The notes: generated by a model not told the origin, from the letters alone. Shown: positions 17,113 to 24,928, counted from the stretch's first letter. The stretch is DNA of 64,000 nucleotides from VXYL01 sp965200375 (GCA_965200375.1 OZ241353.1:2790001-2854000), one strand, 5' to 3'. Numbers and translations are program-made.

Positions 17113-17858
17113 CGCAAGCTCGGTTCGCCGGTCTGCGCCTCGCGGGGCCGGACGCGGCAGCCTTCCTGCAAGGCTACCTCACCGCGGACCTCGACCACCT
17201 GACGCCGCACCGCGCCTTGCCCATGGCCTACTGCAATCTCAAAGGCCGGGTGCTGGCGAGCGGCTGGGCGACGGGATCGCCAGCCGACGTGCTGCTCGTA
17301 GTCGACGCCAGCGTTGCGGCGCCGCTGGCCACGGATCTCGGCAAGTACCTGCTGTTCGCCAAGGCGAAGCTCGGCGCCGCGCCGGAGGACGTCGCGTTCG
17401 TCGACAGCGACGTCGTCCCTGCCGGCAGCGTGGCGCTGCCGCCGACCGGCTGCCGCCTGCTGCCAGCCGCCGGCGGCGGCCACGGCGCGGTAGCGGCAGC
17501 CTGTGCGGCGAGTGGATTCGTGGTGGTGTCGGCGCCGGTTTCGCAGCGCTTCCTGCCGCAGATGATCGGCCTGACGGACGCTGGCGCCGTGAGCTTCGCC
17601 AAGGGCTGCTACCTGGGGCAGGAAGTGGTGGCCCGGGCCGAACACCGGGGCCAGGTGAAGCAGGCGCTGCGGCGCTTCCGTGCCGAAGGCGGCCTGCCCC
17701 GGGTGGGTGCGGAGGTGTCGGCGTCCGAACGCAAGGTCGGCGTCGTGGTCGCGTCCGTGCCGGGACTGGTGCTGGCCAGCGTGCGCGGCGCTCCGGACAC
17801 CGCCACCGCCGATGGCTGCGAGCTGCATGCGCTGGCGCAAGGACCAGACGGCGGATAG
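17109..17858 (+). CDS. ygfZ: YgfZ/GcvT-like folate-binding protein
   Basis: The 249-residue protein belongs to the YgfZ family, which supports assembly or repair of some iron-sulfur clusters in a folate-dependent way. The family signature KGCYLGQEVVARAEHRG is present and contains the key Cys. The N-terminal GPDAAAFLQGYLTADL block is the folate-domain opening. The ATG overlaps the ribE stop, so translation is coupled. It is somewhat shorter than E. coli YgfZ, mainly in the C-terminal barrel. Confidence 0.92.
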   Translation: MTQARFAGLRLAGPDAAAFLQGYLTADLDHLTPHRALPMAYCNLKGRVLASGWATGSPADVLLVVDASVAAPLATDLGKYLLFAKAKLGAAPEDVAFVDSDVVPAGSVALPPTGCRLLPAAGGGHGAVAAACAASGFVVVSAPVSQRFLPQMIGLTDAGAVSFAKGCYLGQEVVARAEHRGQVKQALRRFRAEGGLPRVGAEVSASERKVGVVVASVPGLVLASVRGAPDTATADGCELHALAQGPDGG

Positions 17859-17867
17859 GCGCCCTGC

Positions 17868-18398
17868 TCAGCCTGGTCGACCGACTGCGGCCGCCTCCTC
17901 GCCGGGCGGCTGCCGACCTCGGTAGGGCAGGAGTTCCGAAGCCGAAGGCAGGTACAGCGGATGCGCCGGGCAGCCGAGCCTGGTCGTTCGCAGCGCCATG
18001 GTCGGGCCCACGAGGTCCATGACGGCGAGGTCGCGATCCAGGTGCCTGCCGTGGTTGCCCCAGCCGGCAACGACGGTGTTCGCTGCGCTTCGCGCCCAGC
18101 GCAGCGCGTCGTTGTTGCGGCCGCCGACGGCGGCGGCGCCATGCGCGCGCAGCGCCGCCGGGTTCGTCGCCCGCAACGCGAACAGATTGACCACGGTCAG
18201 TTCCCGAAAGCCCCAGCGCTTGCCGAAGCCCACGCAGCGCCGAATCGTGGGGTCGTCCGCCACCGCGTCGGCCGTGGACGGATTCAGCATCACGAACACC
18301 AGGCCGCCATCGCCGTCGGCAGCGAGTTCCCGATGCAGCCAATAGCGGTAGCGCCGGCCCCCGGTCGCTTCTTCCATCGGGATCGAGCCGCAGATCAT
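17868..18398 (-). CDS. DUF1643 domain protein
   Basis: The 176-residue protein has the DUF1643 hallmarks YRYWLHRELAADGDGGLVFVMLNPSTAD, DDPTIRRCVGFGKRWGF and VVNLFALRATNPAALR (only pieces quoted in family alignments). The fold and function are not established; members are often found near mobile or defence genes but also as lone genes. The ATG at 18398 begins MICGSIPMEEATGGRRYRYW. It converges on ygfZ with a nine-base gap, and it lies downstream of the thiolase/DUF35 pair in the opposite reading order. Confidence 0.85.
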   Translation of the reverse strand: MICGSIPMEEATGGRRYRYWLHRELAADGDGGLVFVMLNPSTADAVADDPTIRRCVGFGKRWGFRELTVVNLFALRATNPAALRAHGAAAVGGRNNDALRWARSAANTVVAGWGNHGRHLDRDLAVMDLVGPTMALRTTRLGCPAHPLYLPSASELLPYRGRQPPGEEAAAVGRPG

Positions 18399-18453
18399 GG
18401 GCCGATCCGGAGGCTGGGAAGTGTTCGGCAGCTCCCTTGCGGCTGGCGGTTCG

Positions 18454-19668
18454 CTAGCGATCGTCGGCGGCGAGCACCAGCGTCCCGGTGGTGGAGAGGG
18501 TGCCGCCGGTGCCGTTCACCACGCAGGTGGTGGCGCTGGTCTGCTTGCCCTCGATGCCGTTGACGCCGTCTTCGGCGGTGCGCGAGAGTTGTCGGTACGC
18601 TTCCACTAGGAGTTGCATCCCGTACATGCCGGAGTGGTTGAACGACAGGCCGCCGCCATTGGTGTTGATGGGCAGCCGGCCGCCGGGCGCCGCGGCGCCG
18701 CTCTTCCACAGCGTGTAGCCCTGGCCCCGGGGCGCGAGGCCGAGCATCTCGGCGGTGATGCCGGCGGTGATGGTGAAGGAATCGTAGATCATCGCCATCT
18801 CCATGTCCTCCGGCCCGAGGCCCGCCATGCGGTAGGCGGTGGCCGCGGAACGCGACGCCGAGGTCGCCGTGAAGTCCTCCATCTCCAGCATCGTCTGATG
18901 GCCCATGGATTCGCCAGCGCCGGCGATCCACACCGGCGTGGTGCGCAGGCTGTCGGCGATCTCCGGGCGGGCGACGATCACCGCGCCGCCGTGGTCCGTC
19001 ACCAGGCAGCAGTGGTAGAGGGTCAGCGGCCAGGCTATGAGGCGGGCCTCCATGACGTCCTCGACGGTGATCGGGCCGCCGAAGGGGCTCTGCTTCTTGT
19101 CGTACATCACCGCGCGGGGGTTCAGAGTCGCCCACTGGCGGGTCACCACGGCGATGTGGGCGAAGTCCTCTTGGCAGGTGCCGAAGCGGTGGAAGTGCCG
19201 CACCATGGCGTGGGCGTACTGGGACGGCGCCCCGAAGGTGCCGTAGGCGGCCGTCATCTCCGCGCCGGGGCTTATCGGGCCGCGTCCGCCGCCGCCGTAG
19301 CCGCCGCCACGGTAGGACCAGCCGGCCTCGCCGTGGCTCACCAGGGCGACGTCGATGATGCCGGCATGGATGGCCGCCAGGGCGTGGTGGACGTGGATCT
19401 GAAACGAGCAGCCGCCGACCGACGTGGTGTCGATGTAGCGCGGCTTCAGCCCCAGGTGTTCGCACAGTTCGCCGGACCAGCCGGCGGAGAAGACGCCGTC
19501 GATGTCCGCGATGGGGATGCCGGTCTGCTCGCTGACGTTCTTGATCGCCTGGATGTGGTGTTGCAGAGAGGTGACGCGCTCGCCGACGAGTTCCATCGGA
19601 TAGCCGATGACGTCGGACTCCGCGGCGCCGACGATGGCGGCGGCGTTGCTGATATCTGCTGCGGCCAT
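18454..19668 (-). CDS. Thiolase-like / lipid-transfer (SCP2-thiolase) protein
   Basis: The 404-residue protein is a thiolase-superfamily member of the SCP-x/lipid-transfer type. It opens AAIVGAAESDVIGYPMELVG, has TTSVGGCSFQIHVHHALAAI near the usual active-site region and GGLSFNHSGMYGMQLLVEA near the C-terminus. The standard C-terminal GHPxGASG and Cys-Gly motifs are altered, so classical thiolase activity is uncertain. GGGGGAG precedes the ATG. The upstream DUF35 gene ends two bases before the start, a pairing that is common and in which the two proteins form a complex acting on acyl-CoA compounds. Confidence 0.88.
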   Translation of the reverse strand: MAAADISNAAAIVGAAESDVIGYPMELVGERVTSLQHHIQAIKNVSEQTGIPIADIDGVFSAGWSGELCEHLGLKPRYIDTTSVGGCSFQIHVHHALAAIHAGIIDVALVSHGEAGWSYRGGGYGGGGRGPISPGAEMTAAYGTFGAPSQYAHAMVRHFHRFGTCQEDFAHIAVVTRQWATLNPRAVMYDKKQSPFGGPITVEDVMEARLIAWPLTLYHCCLVTDHGGAVIVARPEIADSLRTTPVWIAGAGESMGHQTMLEMEDFTATSASRSAATAYRMAGLGPEDMEMAMIYDSFTITAGITAEMLGLAPRGQGYTLWKSGAAAPGGRLPINTNGGGLSFNHSGMYGMQLLVEAYRQLSRTAEDGVNGIEGKQTSATTCVVNGTGGTLSTTGTLVLAADDR

Positions 19669-19670
19669 GC

Positions 19671-20102
19671 CTACTCCCCCTCGCTCTCGTCGTCCACGAC
19701 CCGCCAGAACGGGATGGACGTGTCCTCGTTCGCCTGCTCGAACTCCACCGCGACCCGGCTGCCGATCTTGATGTCCTCGGGCTTCGCGGGGTCCACGCCG
19801 CGCAGCACGGTCATCATGCGGTCGCCCTCGTCGAGGTCGATGAAGGCGGTGACGTAGGGCGTCTCCTCCGCCCAGCCGCCGAAGGCGCGGTGCTGCACGG
19901 CGTAGGTGTGCAGACGGCCCTTGCCGCTCGCCTGCACCCATTCCAGGTCCGTCGAGTGGCAGAACGGGCAGATGAAGCGCGGATACCAGTGGACGCGGTT
20001 GCAGTCCTTGCAGCGGGGCAGCATCAGCCGGCCTTCCTTGGCGCCGTCCCAGAACGGCTTGGTGTGCTGCCCCTGCGGGGGAATGGGTTTGTCGTAGGCC
20101 AA
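19671..20102 (-). CDS. DUF35 OB-fold zinc-ribbon protein, thiolase partner
   Basis: The 143-residue protein has an N-terminal rubredoxin-like zinc ribbon (CKDC near residue 37, CPFC near residue 51) followed by an OB fold with YAVQHRAFGGWAEETPYVTA. Such proteins bind thiolase or HMG-CoA-synthase-like enzymes and are thought to feed them acyl-CoA. The start is TTG at 20102, giving MAYDKPIPPQGQHTKPFWDG, which is the usual family opening, with AAGGGA upstream. It is the first gene of a two-gene operon with the thiolase-like gene. Confidence 0.9.
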   Translation of the reverse strand: MAYDKPIPPQGQHTKPFWDGAKEGRLMLPRCKDCNRVHWYPRFICPFCHSTDLEWVQASGKGRLHTYAVQHRAFGGWAEETPYVTAFIDLDEGDRMMTVLRGVDPAKPEDIKIGSRVAVEFEQANEDTSIPFWRVVDDESEGE

Positions 20103-20188
20103 GGGGCGTCCCTTCAAGCAGTGTGCGAAGCAGGTAAACGTAACACGGCGGCACGGCCGGTGGGCGGCGGGATTCGGCGCCGGCAGCG

Positions 20189-22531
20189 TCAGCCTTCTGG
20201 CCACCGGCCGCGACAGGCATCCCGGGGGAAGCAGCCGGCCGCCTGCCACTCCGGCCAGCTCGCGAAGCGGCGCCAGGTCGCGCCCCTCGCCAACGCCTCC
20301 AGCTGCTGCCGGAACGCCTCTGGCCCCACCCACACGGTGCGTCCCTTGCGCCGCGGCCGCCCAGGCGCCAGCCCGGCCTCGGCCACGCTGGCGCCCAGTG
20401 CCGCGTATGCGTCCGCGAACCGGCGCGCCGCCTGCCGATGCCGCCAGCGGCTCGCCCAGATCCAGCCGCTGCGCTGGCCGCAGCGCAGGTAGAACTGTCG
20501 GTCGCCGCGCCAGTCGGCGAGCAACGGCGGCGGCGCTCCGGCGCTCTGGCCGGCGCCGTGGTCCAAGAGCAGCGTCCAGATGCCGAGCGGCCCCCGCACC
20601 TCGGTGGCTGCCACGGCGCAGCCGACGTCGGCGAGCGCCGCTTCCGGGGCCCGCGCGAAATCGACCGGCGCCGGCGGCAGGCCGAGCAGGGCGCCGGTGG
20701 AGAGAGGAGGGTTGGCCAGCAGGCGCTCAACGCCGGCGTTGCCGCTGCCAGCGACCGCAGCCGCCACGAAGGCGGGGCCGTAGATGCCGGGGAAGGTCTC
20801 CGCCGCGGCGAACGGCCGCTGGGCGTCCGGGTGGTAGCCGTCGCGCAGCCAGTTCTTCAGCTCCGCGCCGCTCGCGCAGTGGGGCAGGAGCCGCCAGTTT
20901 CCGTCCGCCTGCCAGGCTCGCCAGTGGCGGACGCCGTCCACCAGCGCCCGGCAGGCGAGGGCGAGGTCCGCATTGCCGACGCTGTTGCGAACGCAGAAGG
21001 CGGCCAGCTTGCCGGCGCTGGCGCCCACCGCTTCGAGCCGCTCCGTCAGCTCCCGGTCCGGCGGCGACGCCGCGGCTTGCCGATGTCGCTGCCGCGCCAG
21101 CCGAGTGCGCTCCAGCCAATCCGCCAGCCGCGACGACGGCGTCGCGCCGGCGCAGCGCAGCGCCGAAGCGGCAGCGGCTGGCGTGATCTGGGGTGCCGGA
21201 TCGCAGCGGGCTTGGGGGAAGCAGTTCGAGGCGGTCCACTCCTCGTAGCTGGAGAAGGTCCGCCGAGGCGCGGCAAAGAGCGCCGCCTGCTGCGCCGCCA
21301 GCCCCGGCGTCGCCACCAGCACCTGCTCGCCCTGCCGCGTTGCCTTGGGCACGTCGCCCAGCACGCCGCCAAGGGCGGTCGCTGCCGCGGCGACGCTGCG
21401 GTAGCGCCGAGCGAACTCCTGCGCCTCCTCTGCGCTCCGCCACAGCGTCAGCCAGGCGAGGTCGTCGTTCCGCTCGCCGTCGCAGGAGACGTGCAGGAAC
21501 CTGTCGCCGCGCCAGCCCTCGAGGAAGCCTGGCAGCGCGGCCGCGTCTACGCCGTCCGAGCCGCCATGCGCAAGCAAGAGGCCCCAGATGCCCACCGCGC
21601 CGGCGGTGTTGACGAGGCCCCGCTCGCAGCCCCGCTCCGCCAGCGCCTGGCCCTCGAGGTCGACTGCCAGGTCGATGAAGGTCGCCGCCGCCGGCGTTGC
21701 CGCCGGGGCCAGCACCTGGCGGGTGGAGAGCGGCGGCTGCCGCAGCAGTTCGTTTGCGCCGGCGTTGCCGGCCGCCAGCTGGCCCTCGAGCGCAAGGCGC
21801 GGGCCGAAGACGTGGGGAAACCCCTCGTGGGCCCAGAAGCCGTCCGGCCGCCAACCCCAGCGCCGGGGCAGGTTCGCTTCGGCATGGACCGGATCCATGC
21901 TGCAAACGGACAGCCGCCGCTCGGCGTCGAACGCCCACCCCACCACATGGGCGTCGCCCTCGATGGCCGCATTGGCGGCGGCGGCGAGGTCCCGGTTGTG
22001 CCACAGGTGGATCGCCGCCAGGTGCGGATAGTTCTGGAGCTGCAGCGCATGGGTCGTTTCGTGGGCGATGGTGGCCGCCGGCACCCGGTCGCCGTCGGCC
22101 GCCAGGTAGAGGGCGGCACTCTCCGGGTCGTAGAGGCCCCGGGGCCTCTGCAGCGGGCTGGCGGAGGAAGCATCGCCTTGCGCATCCGGGTGGGGGGGCC
22201 GGCAGTAGACGCCCAAAGCGCACCATCCCCGCCGCCAGATCGCCGCGTGGTCCGGCGCCCACACGACGCTGCCGATGCCCGGCGTGTAGCCGCCGTCGAA
22301 CGCGGCCATCGGCCGCACCTCCAGCGGGCTTCGCAGCGCCAGCCCGCGCACCGCGCAGGTCTCGATGATGGTCTCGGCGACCACCGGGGGCCATTCCGAC
22401 GCTGCCGCCTGGCTGCCGAGGCAGGCGCACGCGGCGTTGGCCAGCATCGGTCGCAGCCAGCGCCTAGGCTGCGTACCGCCCCCTCCGGGAGCGCGGGCCT
22501 GTTGCGCCCGCTCGCTGGCTCTCCTCGCCAT
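20189..22531 (-). CDS. Large predicted zinc metallopeptidase with internal duplication
   Basis: The 780-residue protein has a zinc-binding HETTH motif at residues 157-161 (TIAHETTHALQLQNYPHL) and a likely third ligand in AAIEGDAHVVGW near residue 193, a gluzincin-like layout. The protein looks like two tandem modules of about 300-350 residues. Paired landmarks are FPHVFGP and FPGIYGP, NELLRQPPLSTRQVL and ERLLANPPLSTGALL, GIWGLLLAHG and GIWTLLLDHG, and SNCFPQARC and AGCFPRDAC. The second module lacks HExxH and is probably non-catalytic. GAGGAGG precedes the ATG at 22531. A weak secretion-type N-terminus (RRWLRPMLANAACACLGSQA) is possible. I do not recognise a named family; substrate is unknown. 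Confidence 0.8.
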   Translation of the reverse strand: MARRASERAQQARAPGGGGTQPRRWLRPMLANAACACLGSQAAASEWPPVVAETIIETCAVRGLALRSPLEVRPMAAFDGGYTPGIGSVVWAPDHAAIWRRGWCALGVYCRPPHPDAQGDASSASPLQRPRGLYDPESAALYLAADGDRVPAATIAHETTHALQLQNYPHLAAIHLWHNRDLAAAANAAIEGDAHVVGWAFDAERRLSVCSMDPVHAEANLPRRWGWRPDGFWAHEGFPHVFGPRLALEGQLAAGNAGANELLRQPPLSTRQVLAPAATPAAATFIDLAVDLEGQALAERGCERGLVNTAGAVGIWGLLLAHGGSDGVDAAALPGFLEGWRGDRFLHVSCDGERNDDLAWLTLWRSAEEAQEFARRYRSVAAAATALGGVLGDVPKATRQGEQVLVATPGLAAQQAALFAAPRRTFSSYEEWTASNCFPQARCDPAPQITPAAAASALRCAGATPSSRLADWLERTRLARQRHRQAAASPPDRELTERLEAVGASAGKLAAFCVRNSVGNADLALACRALVDGVRHWRAWQADGNWRLLPHCASGAELKNWLRDGYHPDAQRPFAAAETFPGIYGPAFVAAAVAGSGNAGVERLLANPPLSTGALLGLPPAPVDFARAPEAALADVGCAVAATEVRGPLGIWTLLLDHGAGQSAGAPPPLLADWRGDRQFYLRCGQRSGWIWASRWRHRQAARRFADAYAALGASVAEAGLAPGRPRRKGRTVWVGPEAFRQQLEALARGATWRRFASWPEWQAAGCFPRDACRGRWPEG

Positions 22532-22691
22532 GAAGCCTCCTCTCTGGCAGCCCTTGGCGCATCCTACGGCCCCGCCGCTGCCGAATTCTGCCGGACTCTC
22601 CTTGACGACCGGTGCCGGCCTCCGGCCCCTTAAGGCGGAAGACGCATCGCGGTTGCCGCCGCCGCCCGCCTTCGGCGACAATGCCGCCACT

Positions 22692-22781
22692 GGAGAGGTG
22701 CCAGAGCGGCCGAATGGGCCTGACTCGAAATCAGGTGTGTCCTCGCGGGCACCCAGGGTTCGAATCCCTGCCTCTCCGCCA
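22692..22781 (+). tRNA. tRNA-Ser (anticodon CGA)
   Basis: The acceptor arms GGAGAGG and CCTCTCC pair fully, followed by G and an encoded CCA end. The anticodon arm is CCTGA-CTCGAAA-TCAGG, giving anticodon CGA, which reads UCG. There is a long class II variable arm (TGTGTCCTCGCGGGCACC region) and a standard GGTTCGAATCC T-arm. It is 90 bases long. An accessory-looking region begins directly downstream, which fits tRNA-Ser as an integration site, though I found no repeated 3' end further along. Confidence 0.97.
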
Positions 22782-22800
22782 TGCGGTGCGTAAGACTTTA

Positions 22801-22865
22801 TTCCATTGCGCTTTCAGGGATTCCATTGCGCTTTCAGGGATTCCATTGCGCTTTCAGGAAAGCGC
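22801..22865. repeat. Three tandem 20-base repeats ending in a palindrome
   Basis: TTCCATTGCGCTTTCAGGGA is repeated at 22801, 22821 and 22841. The last copy runs into the perfect inverted repeat GCGCTTTC-AG-GAAAGCGC (22848-22865). It starts 20 bases after tRNA-Ser. It may act as a terminator or as part of an insertion boundary; there is no gene here. Confidence 0.85.
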
Positions 22866-23036
22866 GGCGTCTTGGCAGCGCTTGGTCGCACAATCAACGA
22901 CCTGGCGGCCAATCGCACTGGCGGAAGGCGTCCAGAGCTGCTGGCAGCCGTCCTAGGGGAGTTCGCGCTCCATCGCAAGCCATTGATTGCAGAAGGAAAG
23001 TTCAGAAGCTCCGGGTTTCTTGCGCACAAAGGTTGA
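22866..23036 (+). repeat. Direct-repeat unit A of the island
   Basis: This roughly 170-base segment recurs in diverged form at 23609-23786 (unit B). Shared stretches include GCACAATCAACGACCT, ATCGCA, AAGCCATTGATTGCAGAAGG and GGTTGAC. Neither copy encodes a convincing protein. Each unit precedes a small open frame with a good ribosome site, so the units may be promoter or leader modules. The remaining bases between tRNA-Ser and 23118 hold nothing else I can name apart from the C-run. Confidence 0.65.
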
Positions 23037-23038
23037 CT

Positions 23039-23054
23039 CCCCCCCCCCCCCCCC
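23039..23054. repeat. C16 homopolymer
   Basis: A run of sixteen C bases follows GGTTGA at the end of unit A. At the matching place unit B has only CACCGCCCC. Such a run is prone to slippage and could be phase-variable, or it could be an assembly artefact of uncertain length. Confidence 0.8.
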
Positions 23055-23117
23055 GTGGTTGGATAGCCGCACGGTGCGGATCACGAAGCGCCCAAGTAGG
23101 CGACAGCGGAGGGTTCA

Positions 23118-23318
23118 ATGGGCGGCGAGGAAGCCAACAGAACGACCAAACCAGCGGCGGCTTGGAACCCGCCGCGACTTATGAAGTACCGTGTCGACGG
23201 TACCGGAAACAACAACGTACACGGCGCTTCCTCTTGGGAAGGGCAATGCACCCCAGGTGGAATACCCATAAACCGCCCCAACTACCGGATGCCCAACTCC
23301 GGCGACCGAGTCTGCTAG
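23118..23318 (+). CDS. Possible small protein in the island
   Basis: A 66-residue frame starts at an ATG with GGAGGG five bases upstream and ends in Cys (MPNSGDRVC). It is polar, with Asn, Gly and Pro in the second half, and has no signal peptide or membrane span. An internal ATG at 23180 would give 45 residues (MKYRVDGTGNNNVHG...). It lies downstream of repeat unit A as the cysteine-rich peptides lie downstream of unit B. I do not recognise it. The frame may be fortuitous. Confidence 0.3.
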   Translation: MGGEEANRTTKPAAAWNPPRLMKYRVDGTGNNNVHGASSWEGQCTPGGIPINRPNYRMPNSGDRVC

Positions 23319-23381
23319 TACCGCCTGGAGCTCCTTGCAAGCGTGTTTGCGCAAGGGATTGTCCTAGAGGCGCCCAACGCC

Positions 23382-23601
23382 GCCTCCGCGACGCCAACCG
23401 CTCCCGCCGCCGCCAGGGCGTCGACTTCCTCGGCGGCAAGGCCGATGTCCGCCAGCACGGCGCGGGTGTCCTGCCCGGGGGAGCGAGCGGAGTGGGAGAT
23501 TTCAGGCGGCGTACGGCTGAACCGGGGCGCTGGTGCCGGCTGGGTCACGCCGTCCAGTCAACGAACGTGTCCCGCTGCCTGTTGTGGGGATGGGCGGGCG
23601 C
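23382..23601 (-). pseudogene. Duplicated 3' fragment of the CoA-transferase gene
   Basis: About 220 bases are nearly identical to the end of the CaiB/BaiF CoA-transferase gene at 25913-27049 (matching roughly 25919-26138). The fragment corresponds to about the last 70 residues. A small deletion (CCAGTCAACG here against CCACGTCGACG in the intact gene) shifts the frame, and both ends are cut, so it cannot make a protein. The high identity implies a recent partial duplication. It sits right before repeat unit B. Confidence 0.9.
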
Positions 23602-23608
23602 GTTCTAG

Positions 23609-23786
23609 GGCGTCTTTGCGACACTTTTGCGCTGCACAATCAACGACCTAGCGCAAATCGCACCGGCGGAAGGCATCTAGCTACTGGGCGGCCGTCTTGG
23701 GCGAGTTCCGGTCACGCTCCATCTCAAGCCATTGATTGCAGAAGGAAATTCAGAAAGTTCTGTTTTCTTCGCCACTTGGGGTTGAC
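23609..23786 (+). repeat. Direct-repeat unit B of the island
   Basis: This is the second copy of the roughly 170-base unit described at 22866. It starts just after the CoA-transferase fragment and ends about 160 bases before the hairpin leader of the cysteine-rich peptide genes. Between 23787 and 23945 I see no gene; a promoter is likely here but no clear -35/-10 pair stands out. Confidence 0.65.
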
Positions 23787-23945
23787 ACCGCCCCGGTCGC
23801 GTGGTTCGATTGCTCTCGCTACCGAAGGTGGACGCCGGCCTTGGGCCGGGGTGCCTGCCGAATACAGCCAGCGGGAACCGACGGCTTGATCACCGTTGTA
23901 GGTTCACGCGCCAACGGCCCAATAGGCGGGGAGGTAACCAATCGT

Positions 23946-23998
23946 TCCCTTTGGTAGCAAACGGCCCGGCCACTTTGCCGGGAAAGCTACCAAAGGGA
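23946..23998 (+). promoter_or_regulatory. Leader hairpin hiding the ribosome site of the first Cys-rich peptide
   Basis: TCCCTTTGGTAGC (23946-23958) pairs perfectly over 13 bases with GCTACCAAAGGGA (23986-23998), and an inner stem CCCGGC/GCCGGG (23965-23970, 23977-23982) closes the loop. The right arm contains the AAAGGGAG ribosome-binding run for the ATG at 24005. In RNA the stem would block initiation, so translation probably needs an opening signal such as a protein, small RNA or temperature change. Confidence 0.75.
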
Positions 23999-24004
23999 GT
24001 GAAC

Positions 24005-24286
24005 ATGAAAAAACTGAGCAAGATGCTGGCGGTGCCAGCAGCTTTCGTGGTCGCATTCATGCTGTTCGGTACGCCGGCAGCTCCGGGCGCGACTGTCCTG
24101 CCCGACAACGTGGGCGAGGCGGCTTGCGCCGACACTGGCGGAAACTGCTATGGCGGGCTGAACCAAGACGGCACCTGCACGTGCCCCGGCTGGCGGCCGT
24201 CGTACTTCGGCAACGGCTGTGTCCCTATGGGTGCAGAGTGCGTCTACATGCCGGTGTTCGGCCGGCTGGTTCCGATCTGCTTCTAG
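24005..24286 (+). CDS. Secreted cysteine-rich small protein, paralog 1
   Basis: The 93-residue product has a clear Sec signal peptide (MKKLSKMLAVPAAFVVAFML then FGTPAAPGA) and a mature part with seven Cys, including the shared core ACADTGGNCYGGLNQDGTC. It ends RLVPICF. The next gene has a near-identical leader and the same Cys spacing, so the two are paralogs. The ATG at 24005 has AAAGGGAG upstream, inside a hairpin arm. A disulfide-stabilised toxin, bacteriocin or surface peptide are all possible. I do not recognise a family. Base composition is less GC-rich than neighbouring genes. Confidence 0.75.
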   Translation: MKKLSKMLAVPAAFVVAFMLFGTPAAPGATVLPDNVGEAACADTGGNCYGGLNQDGTCTCPGWRPSYFGNGCVPMGAECVYMPVFGRLVPICF

Positions 24287-24316
24287 CCTAGCGGCGCCGT
24301 AAGGGAGAGAGTGACC

Positions 24317-24721
24317 ATGACTCACTTGCTCAAGATGCTCGCCGTTCCGTTCGCCTTCGTAACGGCGTTCATGCTGTTCGGTACGCCGGCTGCTCCGGCT
24401 ACCGAGCTGGTGGCTGACTCCGGCGTTGCTTGCGCCGACACCGGCGGAATGTGCTATGGCGCACAGAATACTTCCGGGTATTGTTGCACTGGCTATGTCC
24501 CTGCCAGCAACGGCGGGTGCGAACCAGAGGGCTGCGACATGATTAGGCTGAACCAGCAGGTCTATGAGGGCGCGGCTTTGGTCTACGGCACGTCAGCAGT
24601 GATCTACACCTTGTTGCCCGGTGGTCAAGGAATGGCCGTTTTCATGGGCGTTCTTGGGATTGCCCACGGGGCGTACTCCGTGTACTTGGGCTACGCTCAC
24701 TCAGAGTGCTTCGGCGGCTAG
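24317..24721 (+). CDS. Secreted cysteine-rich small protein, paralog 2
   Basis: The 134-residue protein shares the leader (LLKMLAVPFAFVTAFMLFGT) and the Cys core (ACADTGGMCYGAQNTSGYCC) with the gene before it, then has an extra C-terminal half containing a hydrophobic, glycine-rich helix region (YTLLPGGQGMAVFMGVLGIA) and a last Cys in HSECFGG. Seven Cys remain after the signal peptide. The hydrophobic tail could insert in a membrane, as in some bacteriocins; that is inference. The ATG at 24317 has GGGAGAG upstream and lies 30 bases after the first gene's stop. Confidence 0.75.
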   Translation: MTHLLKMLAVPFAFVTAFMLFGTPAAPATELVADSGVACADTGGMCYGAQNTSGYCCTGYVPASNGGCEPEGCDMIRLNQQVYEGAALVYGTSAVIYTLLPGGQGMAVFMGVLGIAHGAYSVYLGYAHSECFGG

Positions 24722-24742
24722 GAAGCGAGGGAGGGAACCACA

Positions 24743-24919
24743 ATGGACAAGACCCGCAAACGGATCGTAGGTGGCATAGGCGCTACGCTCGGCTCCATCG
24801 GGATTTGTTTGGCGCTTCTGCCGCCAAACAACGGCATGGTCATTACGCCGGTGCTCGCGCTCGGGGTCGCCGTGGGAGTGTGCGTGTTCGCCGCCCGTTG
24901 GATTAGGGCCAAGCACTAG
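24743..24919 (+). CDS. 58-residue two-span membrane protein
   Basis: The frame has a strong ribosome site (GAGGGAGGG) and encodes a basic N-terminus (MDKTRKRIVGG), two hydrophobic segments (IGATLGSIGICLALLP and MVITPVLALGVAVGVCVF) and a basic C-terminus (RWIRAKH). Size, topology and position as third gene after two secreted peptides resemble bacteriocin immunity proteins or holin-like proteins. It is 21 bases after the second peptide gene and is followed by a terminator-like hairpin. No family is recognised. Confidence 0.65.
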   Translation: MDKTRKRIVGGIGATLGSIGICLALLPPNNGMVITPVLALGVAVGVCVFAARWIRAKH

Positions 24920-24928
24920 CCCTTTCGT

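Noticed and set aside
22801..22865. CRISPR-like short repeats after tRNA-Ser
   Set aside because: The 20-base units are head to tail without spacers.
23115..23354. Minus-strand 79-codon frame opposite the small island protein
   Set aside because: The plus-strand frame has the better ribosome site, and this one has no motif or leader. Neither is secure.
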